NCBI GenBank assembly: GCA_000969725.1
Contig: JXSR01S060080.1
Length of the DNA: 29,821 nucleotides
Source of the DNA: Ophiothrix spiculata
Lineage: Eukaryota > Echinodermata > Ophiuroidea > Amphilepidida > Ophiotrichidae
Strand: one strand, 5' to 3'
The position numbers and the translations under genes were made by a program. Of the stretch, positions 10,861 through 19,600 are shown piece by piece (the stretch's first letter is position 1; each line of letters begins with the position of its first letter). The notes beneath the pieces were generated by a model. The model searched no databases, was not told the origin of the DNA, and worked only from the letters and a program-made list of their open reading frames with translations.

Positions 10861-12033
10861 AAATTACGACACAAATATTCTTTCATATATTTAGAATGAT
10901 AGCAATAGCCACTTCAATAGATTTTGACGGTCATTTTGGAGTTTTCGCAGAGGTGAGATTTTTTGGCACATATCCCAAGTTGTTTATTGGGTTCAAATTA
11001 GTCTAAAACAGTTGAGGTATCCTCTCCTAAATTAAGCGCATACAAAACTTTGCCAGCTCCTAGACAATTAAGGGAGTAACAACACAAATGGGTTGTTGCT
11101 CCCTTACCAGTACATTCTAACAAGCGTTCTACTCCATCTGTGGCTCTCTGATGACAAGCGCACGGTGATAAATACCGTACGCGGTAGATTGTAGCAAGTA
11201 TGTAGTTTGTTATCGCGCAAATATCAGTATCAGTTGTTTTCTCTTTTATTGTCTAGAGATTGATTGGAGATAGCAAAGAGTACCATAATTTGAAAAAGCC
11301 CTGTAATTTAACTGAATAATTTTGCTCAGAACGTTTGACATGCTGAACAGATACATTGGTTTTGTATTAGTACTTGTATTATAGGCCTACGTACATGTAT
11401 AGTCTTTCTCTTTTACAGCACCGGGATCCGTTACTTCTCCACAAATCCTGACTTTGCCGTCACCTGAGGAACTCCTGGTTATTTGGGGACAATCTAACGC
11501 AAATGACTGTCGTGAAAGCTCCTACCTTGTAAGGCACAAAGTTATAAACATGGGCATGTGCGGAGAGCATGAATACAATTGGCAGGAGCCTTCTGAAACG
11601 ACCAGGGATACAAGAACTACATTAACCAATTTGACACCTTACACTAAATATAGGGTATCCATTACGCCATATAGGTCAAAATCTCAGATGTATGGATTAG
11701 AAACAGAGTTAACAGGACAAACTAACATATCAAGTAAGACTTTGTGGAGATTATCGAAATAATCATATCCAATCTTCAATAATTTAGTGTTGTCACTACT
11801 TATTACGCTTTCTTCTCAAGATCTAGGGATTATTTAATAGTGGCTAAATAAACTACAACCGGTTTCAGATAAATAATAAACACCATCGAATTTTGCATAT
11901 CACAATCCGATGAAATGTCTGTGACCGGATCGTGATGATGCATTCAGAGTCTGAGTCCAGCGATATTGCAGTGATGAAATTGATGGATTCTGAACGCACC
12001 ATTAATCACGTGTTTCGGGATTGCCTAGAAGAG
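10349..12033 (+). repeat. Segmental duplication, copy 1 (contains FN3 B1)
   Basis: Collinear with 14239-16329. It holds the right end of the inverted-repeat complex, the intron before B1, exon B1 and about 300 bp of following intron. Similarity begins at GATTTTCGATGTTTGGCAG (10349) and fades after CACGTGTTTCGGGATTGCCTA (near 12033). The copied segment starts inside repeat sequence, which suggests unequal recombination or a repeat-mediated event. Confidence 0.85.
11419..11733 (+). CDS. Exon: FN3 domain B1
   Basis: Exon of 315 bases (105 codons), phase 1 on both sides. The acceptor TTTTACAG precedes 11419 and the donor GTAAGA starts at 11734. The join to A1 makes GCA (Ala). The domain begins APGSVTSP, has the core Trp in LLVIWGQS, and ends in the typical FN3 F/G strands (PYTKYRVSITPYRS). 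B domains differ from A domains in the Cys positions (NDC and GMC) and in a longer central loop. An N-I-S sequon lies at the end. This exon and about 1.1 kb of upstream sequence are nearly duplicated around B2 (15718-16032). Confidence 0.9.
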
Positions 12034-12619
12034 CTATCATGAAGATTCCTGTATACCCTATTTACCTCTGCTTCTCCAAACAGTCCATCAATAAATGTTG
12101 TTACATCTGAAAAATTTAAGGGGGAAAATAAAAGTAAAAACATTAATGTAAAAAAGCCTTTATTTACATTACATTTTTCTTATTCAAAACTATATTTAAA
12201 TTTAACGTGACAAGTTACATTTTAAAACTTGATAATTGACTCAATACCGTTCATCTATAGAGCCAAATCATATTATATAACCCATTTATAGATTATAGTC
12301 ATTTGATTTTGAAGATTGTAACACATGACCATTTGTCATTTTTACTATCACTATCATCCGTTTGATAGTTTTTACTATCACTTTCATCCATTACGTTGGT
12401 TCTAATCATATAAAGTTACTATAGTCGCCATGATTAGGTTGAATCCAACGTCCAAGTTAATCGTTTTTGCTAATTATTTCAAGAACCTTCAAGAACGGTC
12501 TTTATTGTTTTCTTTTTGTACACAAAAAAGCAATCAAAATAACTTATTACTAATGTTTCGTCAATGGGCCATCTTATTTAGATGTATGATATAAATCTAA
12601 TTTTCTCCTCGCTATATAG
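12034..12619. other. Intron between B1 and A2, no feature recognised
   Basis: The sequence after the duplicated part is unique by eye. A short local repeat of TTTTTACTATCACTWTCATCC occurs near 12340-12390. No coding signal is seen. Confidence 0.5.
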
Positions 12620-12901
12620 TTCCACAATCAAACCCGACAAATATAAGGCATCAAGCCACATCTAATACATTGTCCTTCACATGGACACACGTACCATGTC
12701 AACAAAGAGGCGGTCCTGATTTTCGGTATCAGTATCGACTCAACGGAATTTCCACACAGTGGGTTACAACAACTTCAGCTAATTCAGAGACATTTTCAGA
12801 ATTAAGAGGATGCAGTACGTACCAATTTAGAATCAGAACTGCCAACAATGCTGGCACCCGTCAATCACATGAAACAAAAACTGCGACAACCAGCGAAACA
12901 A
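12620..12901 (+). CDS. Exon: FN3 domain A2
   Basis: Second A-type FN3 domain, again exactly 282 bases and phase 1-1. The acceptor TATATAG precedes 12620 and the donor GTAAGA starts at 12902. The join to B1 makes ATT (Ile). It keeps the A signature: NPTNIR, ATSNTL, FTWTHVPC, GGPDF, the Cys turn (LRGC) and the F strand YQFRIRTANNAG. The sequon seen in A1 and A3 is absent because the local sequence reads TSANSE. Its divergence from A1 and A3 shows an older duplication than that of B1 and B2. Confidence 0.9.
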
Positions 12902-13440
12902 GTAAGATCATCATAGCCGATCCATGAGACATGTTATTTTTTATGTTTTAACTTAATTTTTGAACTTTAGCAAACATAACCAGTGTCGATGTCAAGATGA
13001 AGAACTTGTCAATTAAGATCATGTTCATTATTATGTACACGCTAATAATTCTGCCAATCATCTGGTTTGATGGTACCGTAGTAGATTTTGTGAGCTTTTA
13101 TAAAGTGTTCCTATTTCTGGACTTAAGGTGTTAAATTAGATGGGACAAAGATCATGCTGTTGTGTAATACCTTTGCAAAAAACAAAAAATATTATTGTAT
13201 ATGTATCTGTTGCCAGCTATTCTTTAATGTTTTTGTTTGTGACTAGCTGTATTATAGTTGAACTCAACAGAATTTCGGAGCTCTTCAAGTCCAATAACTT
13301 GCGCGAAAAATTAAACAGACAAACAAATTAGACATACAAATAAAAACGGCAACTTTGCTGCTTTGTTTTTGCTCTCAGGCGTTGCAATTGACGCCGAACA
13401 TCACTAACATTATTAAGAGCTATTTAATAACGATATTTAT
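12902..13440. other. Intron sequence, no gene called
   Basis: A 63-codon open frame (13140-13331) includes a hydrophobic stretch, but it has no splice-compatible context and no recognisable family. It is treated as chance. Confidence 0.45.
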
Positions 13441-14075
13441 ATACGGTACACACCCGGGGGCAGTCCCATTCTGGAAGTGATACATATCTGTAAGAGTCAA
13501 AAGACCCCCTTTTCAGCGTCGCTGGCACCCAAAGACCCCTATTTTTTTACAATTCCATGTGCTCTCACCCAAACACCCCATATTTTTAAAAATTTTCTCT
13601 CACCGAATGCCAAATTATGCTCACCGAATACCTAATTGTGCTCACCGAATGCCCAAAATCATGCTCTCACCCAATGACCCCTCATGGTTTTAGCCTGCGC
13701 TCGCACCGAATGCCCCAGCCTGTCGGAGCGCGGCCCTCCCAGGTCAAAATTCCAGTTGAAAACAGTTGGAAATCTCAACTGTGTTTAACTGTGCTTAACT
13801 ATGTTCAACTGGAGGTTTGAGGTGTAAATTTGGAACACAAATTCGAGTACAACTTAAATTGTACTCTAATTGTACTTAAATTGTACTCAAATTGTACTTA
13901 AATTGTACTCGAATCTGTGCTCCAAACACCTCAGTAATGTGTACTGGAATAGTACTCGGATTTTCCAGGGTAGTATGCGCTCGCACCGAATGCCCAAGCT
14001 TGTCGGAGCGCGGCCCTTACACCCATATCCATTTCATATTTGATTGCCCCCCCCCCCGGGGGTACACACATATAT
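13441..14075. mobile_element. Repeat element bounded by GTACACACCCGGGGGCA-like inverted ends
   Basis: The left end (about 13446-13464) reads GTACACACCCGGGGGCAGTC. The right end (about 14042-14066) is an inverted relative with an expanded C-run. Internally there are four or five CTCACCGAATGCCC-type repeats at 13590-13700, and a ~42-bp segment (TGCGCTCGCACCGAATGCCC onward) occurs twice at about 13695 and 13977, flanking the foldback at 13818. No protein is encoded. It has the form of a composite non-autonomous element; exact ends are uncertain. Confidence 0.6.
13818..13933. repeat. GTAC-type foldback element, second copy
   Basis: The outer ends TGAGGTGT and its complement (ending 13933) enclose arms built from GAGTACAACTTAAATTGTAC and several tandem TTGTACTNAAA blocks. 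The GAGTAC...GTACTC design matches 4918-5055. The segment just right of it (CTCGGATTTTCCAGGG, 13955-13970) mirrors the segment just left of the first copy. It lies within the 13441-14075 element. Confidence 0.75.
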
Positions 14076-14985
14076 ATATATTTCTAATGTGAAACACAGT
14101 TCACTTTAGTACATGTCTCAAGATCGCAAACAACATTTAAAGCACTTATGGTGATATGAATATTAAGATACTAGTAGTTGATAGAATGAGAAGTATTAAC
14201 TTTTAGACACCTCAATTTCATTATTTATTTTTGTTTCCGATTTTCGATGTTTGGCAGACATTTTGACGGGCATATTGGATTTTTGAAACCACTAACAATG
14301 CTATGATTCAAATTGTAAATGATCTACGTGTTCCTTTTATCCTAATATACCATAAAAATGTAGTAAAACATTTGTTCTTTTACTTATACTGTGTTATAGG
14401 ATTTAAAAAACAATATTTTGCCAATTCCGTAGACGTCGATGTTTTTGCGGCCAAATTGGAGGCGGCCATCTTGGATTTTTAAAGCCACTAAAAATGCTAT
14501 GATGCAACTTCTAATTGATCTACATGTTCCCGTTATCCTTAATTACCATAAAAATGTAGTAAAACATTGGTTCCTTTACTTATACTGCGTTATGACAGTT
14601 TAAAAACCAATATTTTGCCAATTCTGTAGATTTCCAATGTTTTAGGGTCATTCATTAAAATGCTAATAATGCTATGATGCAACTTTTAAATGGTCTGCAT
14701 GTTCCGTTTTATATCCTAACAGTGCCTACCATACCATAAAATTATGACAAACATATTTTTTCATATATTTAGAATGATGGCAATATATTTTGACGGCCAT
14801 TTTGAATTATTCCCAGAGGTGTTCACCTCCATTTGGCACATGTCCCAAGTTGTTTATTGGGTTCAAATTAGTCTAAAACAGTTGAGGTATCCTCTCCTAA
14901 ATTAAGCGCATACAAAACGTTATCAGATCCTAGACAATTAAGGGAGCAACAACACAATTGGTTTGTTGCTCTCTTACCAGTACAT

Positions 14986-15426
14986 GAGAAAATTGATCAC
15001 AATCGGAGCACCATTTCACACCCAACAATATTACCTGTAAAATCTGGCCAAAAGCAATATATTTTTACCATTTATTTTCCTAATAAATCGACTTTTACAT
15101 AAAAAATTGGTAAAATATATTTTCTATTTCCAACTTTATGAGCAACCGTGTAGCTGTCAAGTTGCAACTTTTACTTTGCAAAACGGTAGATTCTTACAAA
15201 TATTTGGTCGTACAAATGTTAAAAAATTGTTTTTAACCGCAATTTGATACTTTATGGTGTTCTGTTTGTCATAACCTAATAATTATCCTTAATGCACTAT
15301 ATATTATCATCTATTTTCTAAGAACCGTTTGTAGGATTAACTGGATTAAGTTCATATTACCCAATAATTATATAATAAACACTTTACAAAACATTAATTC
15401 CTCTATTCAGGAAGTATTATAAATTA
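14986..15426. other. 441-bp segment present only in duplication copy 2
   Basis: Copy 1 reads TACATTCTAACAAGCG without a break at 11111-11126. Copy 2 has TACAT at 14981-14985, then 441 extra bases, then TCTAACAAGCG. No clear target duplication or terminal repeat marks the segment as a transposon, so it may have been deleted from copy 1. It contains the exon-like fragment at 15320-15361. Confidence 0.75.
15320..15361 (+). pseudogene. Possible relic of an A-type FN3 exon
   Basis: About 29 of 42 bases match A1 around its ETFVGLTGC turn, including 11 identical bases (CGTTTGTAGGA). The fragment reads EPFVGLTG-LSSYY in frame and then runs into a stop. The conserved Cys is lost. Sequence on either side does not match the A exon. 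It is small, so chance similarity is not excluded. Confidence 0.4.
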
Positions 15427-15717
15427 TTCTAACAAGCGTTCACCGCCATTTGTGGCTCTCTAATGACAAGCGCACGGTGATAAATACCGTACGCGGAAGA
15501 TTGTAGCAAGTATGTAGTTTGTTATCGTGCAAATATCAGTATCAGTTGTTTTCTCCTTTATTGTCTAGAGATTGATTGGAGATAGCAAAGAGTACCATAA
15601 TTTGAAAAAGCCCTGTAACTTTAACTGGATCATTTTGCTCAGAACGTTTGATATGCTGAACGGATACATTTGTTTTGTCTTGTTTAGCCCTACATGTATA
15701 GTCTTTCTCTTTTACAG

Positions 15718-16032
15718 CACCGGGATCCGTTACTTCTCCACAAATCTTGACTTTGCCGTCGCCTGAGGAACTCCTGGTTATGTGGGGACAATCTGACGCA
15801 AATGACTGTCGTGAAAGCTCCTACCTTGTAAGACACAAAGTTATAAACATGGGCATGTGCGGAAAGCATGAATACAATTGGCAGGAACCTTCTGAAAAGA
15901 CAAGCAACACAAGAACTACATTAACGAATTTGGCACCTTACACTAAATATCGGGTATCCATTACGCCATACAGGTCAATATCTCGGAGGTATGGATTAGA
16001 AACAGAGATAACAGGACAAACAAACATATCAA
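15718..16032 (+). CDS. Exon: FN3 domain B2 (recent copy of B1)
   Basis: Exon of 315 bases, phase 1-1, with the same acceptor (TTTACAG) and donor (GTAAGA) as B1. It differs from B1 at about 11 amino acids and about 21 nucleotides by eye, roughly 93% nucleotide identity; about ten of the differences are silent. The changes gather in the second half (loop after NWQEPSE and the RSxSxxYGLE region). No stop or frameshift is present. The join to A2 makes ACA (Thr). The copy includes flanking intron on both sides, so it arose by DNA-level duplication and not by retroposition. Confidence 0.9.
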
Positions 16033-16545
16033 GTAAGACTTTATGGAGATTATCAAAATAATCATATCCAATCTTCAATAATTTAGTGTATACCACCACT
16101 TATTACGCTTTCTTCAATGGTCTAGGGATTATTTAATAGTGGCTAAGTAAACTACAACCGGTTTCAGATAAGTAATAAACACCATCGAATTTTGCATATC
16201 ACAATCCGATGAAATGTATGTGACCGGACCGTGATGGTGCATTCAGAGTCTGAGTCCAGCGATATTGCAGTGATGAAATTAATGAATTCTGAACGCACCA
16301 TTAATCACGTGTTTGGTGATTGCCTATAGGTTAGGGTTAATGAAATTCTAGAATATGTCCTATTCAATACGAAAATGCTTTAATTGTTCTCCGAAAACTT
16401 GATTCAAAGTTAAAAGTGAATGAATTCATACACCGTAAAGGAATTACGACCTTCCCGAACTTGTATTGCGTCCATTGACCAAAGTTAATTAAGGTGTATA
16501 TATAATTCTAATAACTAATGTATTCTTATTTTCGCCATGTACTAG

Positions 16546-16827
16546 TGCCGCTATCTAACCCGACAGATATAAGGGACCAAGCCACATCTAATACATTGGG
16601 CTTTACTTGGACAAGTGTACCTTGTCGTCAAAGTGGTGGTCCCGGATTGCACTATAAGTATCGTCTCAACAGATTTTCCACACAGTGGCAGACAACTAAT
16701 TCCACTACTTCAGAAACGTTTGTTGGATTAACAGGGTGCAGCTCGTATGAATTTGAAGTGAGAGCTGTTAACGATGTTGGCCCTCGTCTACCATCTGAAA
16801 CAAAATCTGTGTCAACTAGCGAAACAA
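16546..16827 (+). CDS. Exon: FN3 domain A3
   Basis: Third A-type FN3 domain, 282 bases, phase 1-1. The acceptor GTACTAG precedes 16546 and the donor GTAAGG starts at 16828. The join to B2 makes ATG (Met, internal). It shows FTWTSVPC, the GGP turn, YKYRLNRFSTQW, SETFVGLTGC and YEFEVRAVNDVG. The ETFVGLTGC and RAVNDVG runs are identical to A1, so A1 and A3 look closer to each other than to A2. An N-S-T sequon precedes SETF. Both conserved cysteines are kept. Confidence 0.9.
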
Positions 16828-18241
16828 GTAAGGTTATATTAAAAGTGAAGGTTCCAATTACATTCTCATTCCCCAGGACTAAACCGGAAGTAGTACATTA
16901 TATTACCTCCAAATTCTTTATAGTTTTGCAGATATGGCATGAAGCATAAAAATAATTGGTATTCTTCTGTTTCTTAGTTATTTATATACAGTAACAGCCT
17001 CATCCAAAAAATTGCATACTTTCTTTTACCTCTTGACAGTAAACAAGAAGTAACTTTAAAATGAAAATTCACAGAATGCGTTTTAACCAGCTGAAATTAA
17101 ATAATACACATACTAAAATAGGATCCTAGACCTTTAATTAAGTTGCTATCATATAACATGCGCGATTGCATATAATTATATCAATTGAGTTTTGACAATG
17201 ATACTAAGAACTAAAGATTTTAAGACGTGACATTGTGTGTCCCAAAAAAGAAGTTGGAACGAAAGTTCAACACCACATATTTCAAGGTCAGAATCAAACC
17301 AGAAAACTAAAATTGAGCAAAATGTGTTAAAAAGGTTTCTAAAAGCTTTGAAGTTTGAGAAAGACGTGAAATCTCCTGGCAAGTTGCAACATATGCAAAA
17401 ATGTTATCTTACAAACATAGTAATGACGATGATGTTTAAAAAAATTAAATTAATGTCCATCTACTTTGTTTAGTTCTTTTTTGGTTCATTTTCAAATGAA
17501 AATTTGAGATAACATAATACATCGCATGAGGTTAATCCTCGTTGATAGACCTACTCAAGTACGTGCTGATTTATTTAGCAGAACGTTTAAAGCACGTTCA
17601 AACATGTGTTCAAGGGCTGCAATAGCTGTTGGAATGTGTAATTGAATGCAAAGGGTCGTAGTAAAACAGATAGGAGCAAGGCCCTTCCGCATGATTCTGA
17701 GACATCAGAAAGAATTTATAAAAATGCGTAACAATAAATATGTTTGCAATTGTGTCATCTTGATCGCTTGCCCTTGCTGCGATTTACAGAATATTTTTTT
17801 ATGAATTTTACAAACTGGGGAAAATATCTTCATTTCTCCATTTTTTTATCACAAATTAATGTTGATGACTTAATCTGATTTGATTTATTTTTTGAAAATG
17901 AGGCATTTGAATTTTGAAAACTTCTTTCTGGGACAAAATGTAGTATTTAAAAAAGGAAGCTGAAAAAACACACACACAAAAACACACCAGGCAGTGATTG
18001 TACTCTCATCTGGGAAGAACCAGCAGGTCTTGGACTTTTTTGTTCTTGGGATTGTTGTTATGCGTTGTTTAAATGTGGCTCTAAACCCTCGATATGCATG
18101 CATTATTAAGTTCGGTTGGTCAATTATCTACTTTTGCAGTACCATACCTGACAAATAAGAAAAAAGAGATACTGCTACTAGAATGTTAGGTAAAGTAATA
18201 AATACATGATTGTTTATAATTATAGTATTTCTATTCAACAG
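16828..18241. other. Intron between A3 and B3, no feature recognised
   Basis: AT-rich intron. An open frame on the plus strand (17237-17473) is Lys/Ser-rich with no domain. A CA-rich patch lies at 17970-17988. Nothing else is supported. Confidence 0.5.
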
Positions 18242-18553
18242 GACCAGGACCTGTAACTTCTCCAAATGTTTTGACTTTGCTGTCATCACAAGAACTTCAG
18301 GTTAAATGGAGACAGTCCAATGCCAACAACTGTAGTGAGAACAAATATATTGTTAAGTACAAAATTGTGAACAAAGACATGTGTGAAGAGAAGGAATACA
18401 GTTGGAGAACCCTACCTTGGAAATATTATACAATGACTGCATTAACGGAGTTGATTTCTTATACCAAATATAGGGTTTCTATCACACCATACAGGTCAAA
18501 GTCTGCAGTAAGAGGAGTGGAGATACAGTTAACAGGACACACCAATATATCAG
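18242..18553 (+). CDS. Exon: FN3 domain B3, ends at a GC splice donor
   Basis: Third B-type FN3, 312 bases (one codon shorter than B1 and B2), phase 1-1. The acceptor is TTCAACAG before 18242. At the end the paralogues read TCAA|GTAAGA, but this copy reads TCAG|GCAAGA, which fits the known GC-AG donor class (AG|GCAAG). A GC donor at 18554 is the only way I see to keep phase 1 and join C. Without it the reading frame stops at 18571. The domain has the Trp strand LQVKWRQS, Cys in NNC and DMC, the YTKYRVSITPYRSKS strand and an N-I-S sequon. It is the most diverged B copy. Confidence 0.87.
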
Positions 18554-18559
18554 GCAAGA
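18554..18559 (+). promoter_or_regulatory. Non-canonical GC splice donor after FN3 B3
   Basis: The exon end reads TCAG and the intron begins GCAAGA. Equivalent sites after B1 and B2 are GTAAGA. GC-AG introns are a known minority class spliced by the major spliceosome, and the AG|GCAAG context is its usual form. Confidence 0.8.
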
Positions 18560-18936
18560 ACTTTACAATATGAAATATACATAACATTCAAAGGTTGAAT
18601 ATTAATATATTTTGTTCTCATTTTCTGGGAACGAGCACTTTCGACTACCCATTTCCAGCTTCATTTTGATACCGGTGATTCTGCAACAGACTTCTTATCT
18701 GGATTGAACGCCACATTGCAACAGCTGTTGTTAAAAGTTTTAAAAACATCATAAATATCCTTTTGTTACTGTTACTTTGTTTATAGACCTATAGAAGCCT
18801 TGCATGCTTATATCGATTGATAACAAACAAAGGATTTGGACTGGTGACCGTTCCCGTAACTATGGCGTACCACAGTCCATTCAACAAAATAATGTAATTA
18901 ACCTACTGAAAATGGTGCATTTTTATTTATGGGATA

Positions 18937-19167
18937 ATATGTGATGACTCACACCGAAAAGGGGGACTTTGCGACAGAACACTTTTCAAGATACAGGTGA
19001 AAATAGGCAGCAAAAAAAAAGAAAATAATAAGAATTTCCAGCAGATTTTCTGTTGTAAAATGTGATTGCCTTTTTAAAGCATAGAAAATACTGTAACAGA
19101 TGAAATGATAAAATCAAGATTGATATCATCTGCAAAGTCCACCCTTTCGGTGTGAGTCATAACATAT
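18937..19167. mobile_element. MITE with 36-bp terminal inverted repeats
   Basis: The ends 18937-18972 and 19132-19167 are inverted copies with about three mismatches (shared run GACTCACACCGAAA). The length is 231 bp, the core is AT-rich, and there is no ORF. It lies in the intron between B3 and C. The superfamily is not assigned. Confidence 0.82.
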
Positions 19168-19309
19168 GAAGTGTTTGGTCGAACTTTTATTGAATGTATT
19201 TGAGTAATCCGCCATATTCACGGTATTCTACGTCACATGCAAGCCCTCTATAATAAAGTTAAATTACCTGCATCACCTGTTCCAACGATTTAAAACACTT
19301 TATCTACAG

Positions 19310-19600
19310 TACCAACTGGTCCACCGTTAAATGTCAGTGCGCCAGTTGTCAAGTCGAATGAAATCCAGTTTGAGTGGACACAACCAGAATGCGGCAAACG
19401 ACATGGACCGATCTTGTCATACACGTACTTGTTATTAGACAGCAATGACAATCGCATTGCAGAAGGCACGGTGGATAACACAACAGTTTATATTGAAGAT
19501 CTACAGGCCTTCCACGCCTACCGATTTTCAGTATCAGCCAATACTGGAATTGGTCAGGGCCCGTCATCTGATTATCTACATGTAAAAACCGATGAGGGAG
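19310..19600 (+). CDS. Exon: FN3 domain C
   Basis: Single-exon FN3 of 291 bases (97 codons), phase 1-1. The acceptor ATCTACAG precedes 19310 and the donor GTTTGT starts at 19601. The join to B3 makes GTA (Val). This is a more canonical FN3: PTGPPLNVSAP start, FEWTQPEC core Trp, LSYTYLLLD, VYIEDLQAFHAYRFSVSANTG. Sequence around GPPLN and the Leu-x-x-Tyr-x-Phe-x-Val pattern are typical of RPTP ectodomains. It has N-V-S and N-T-T sequons. It contains one Cys only, so the paired Cys pattern of A domains is not kept. Confidence 0.9.

Larger units (their letters stand above)
5932..11060. mobile_element. Large inverted-repeat complex (ends 5932-6016 and 10966-11060)
   Basis: The left segment 5932-6016 and the right segment 10966-11060 are inverted copies; shared runs include CTGTTTTAGACTAATTTGAA and CCCAATAAACAA on the left strand. 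Inside each end are multiple units with a gene-poor motif of the type AAAATGGCNGCCAAAA (left) or its complement (right), about 190-325 bp apart. No transposase or other protein is seen. It could be a foldback transposon, or two copies of one satellite-like element in opposite orientation. Later insertions nest inside (6915-7188, 7948-9524). A further right-end copy is at 14239-14985. Confidence 0.65.
14239..16329 (+). repeat. Segmental duplication, copy 2 (contains FN3 B2)
   Basis: Collinear with 10349-12033, with a 441-bp extra segment at 14986-15426. It covers the repeat right end, upstream intron, exon B2 and following intron. Apart from the extra segment and small indels, long stretches are almost identical by eye, so the event is recent relative to the A-exon duplications. 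Confidence 0.85.

Noticed and set aside
13140-13331. 63-codon open frame with a hydrophobic, membrane-like stretch
   Set aside because: No matching splice phase or family. An AT-rich frame with a hydrophobic run is expected by chance.
13590-13700. CRISPR-like spaced repeats (CTCACCGAATGCC)
   Set aside because: Units are short, irregularly spaced and degenerate, and the DNA is animal. This is a decayed tandem repeat.
17237-17473. 78-codon Lys/Ser-rich open frame
   Set aside because: Basic low-complexity translation, inside an intron, without splice fit.
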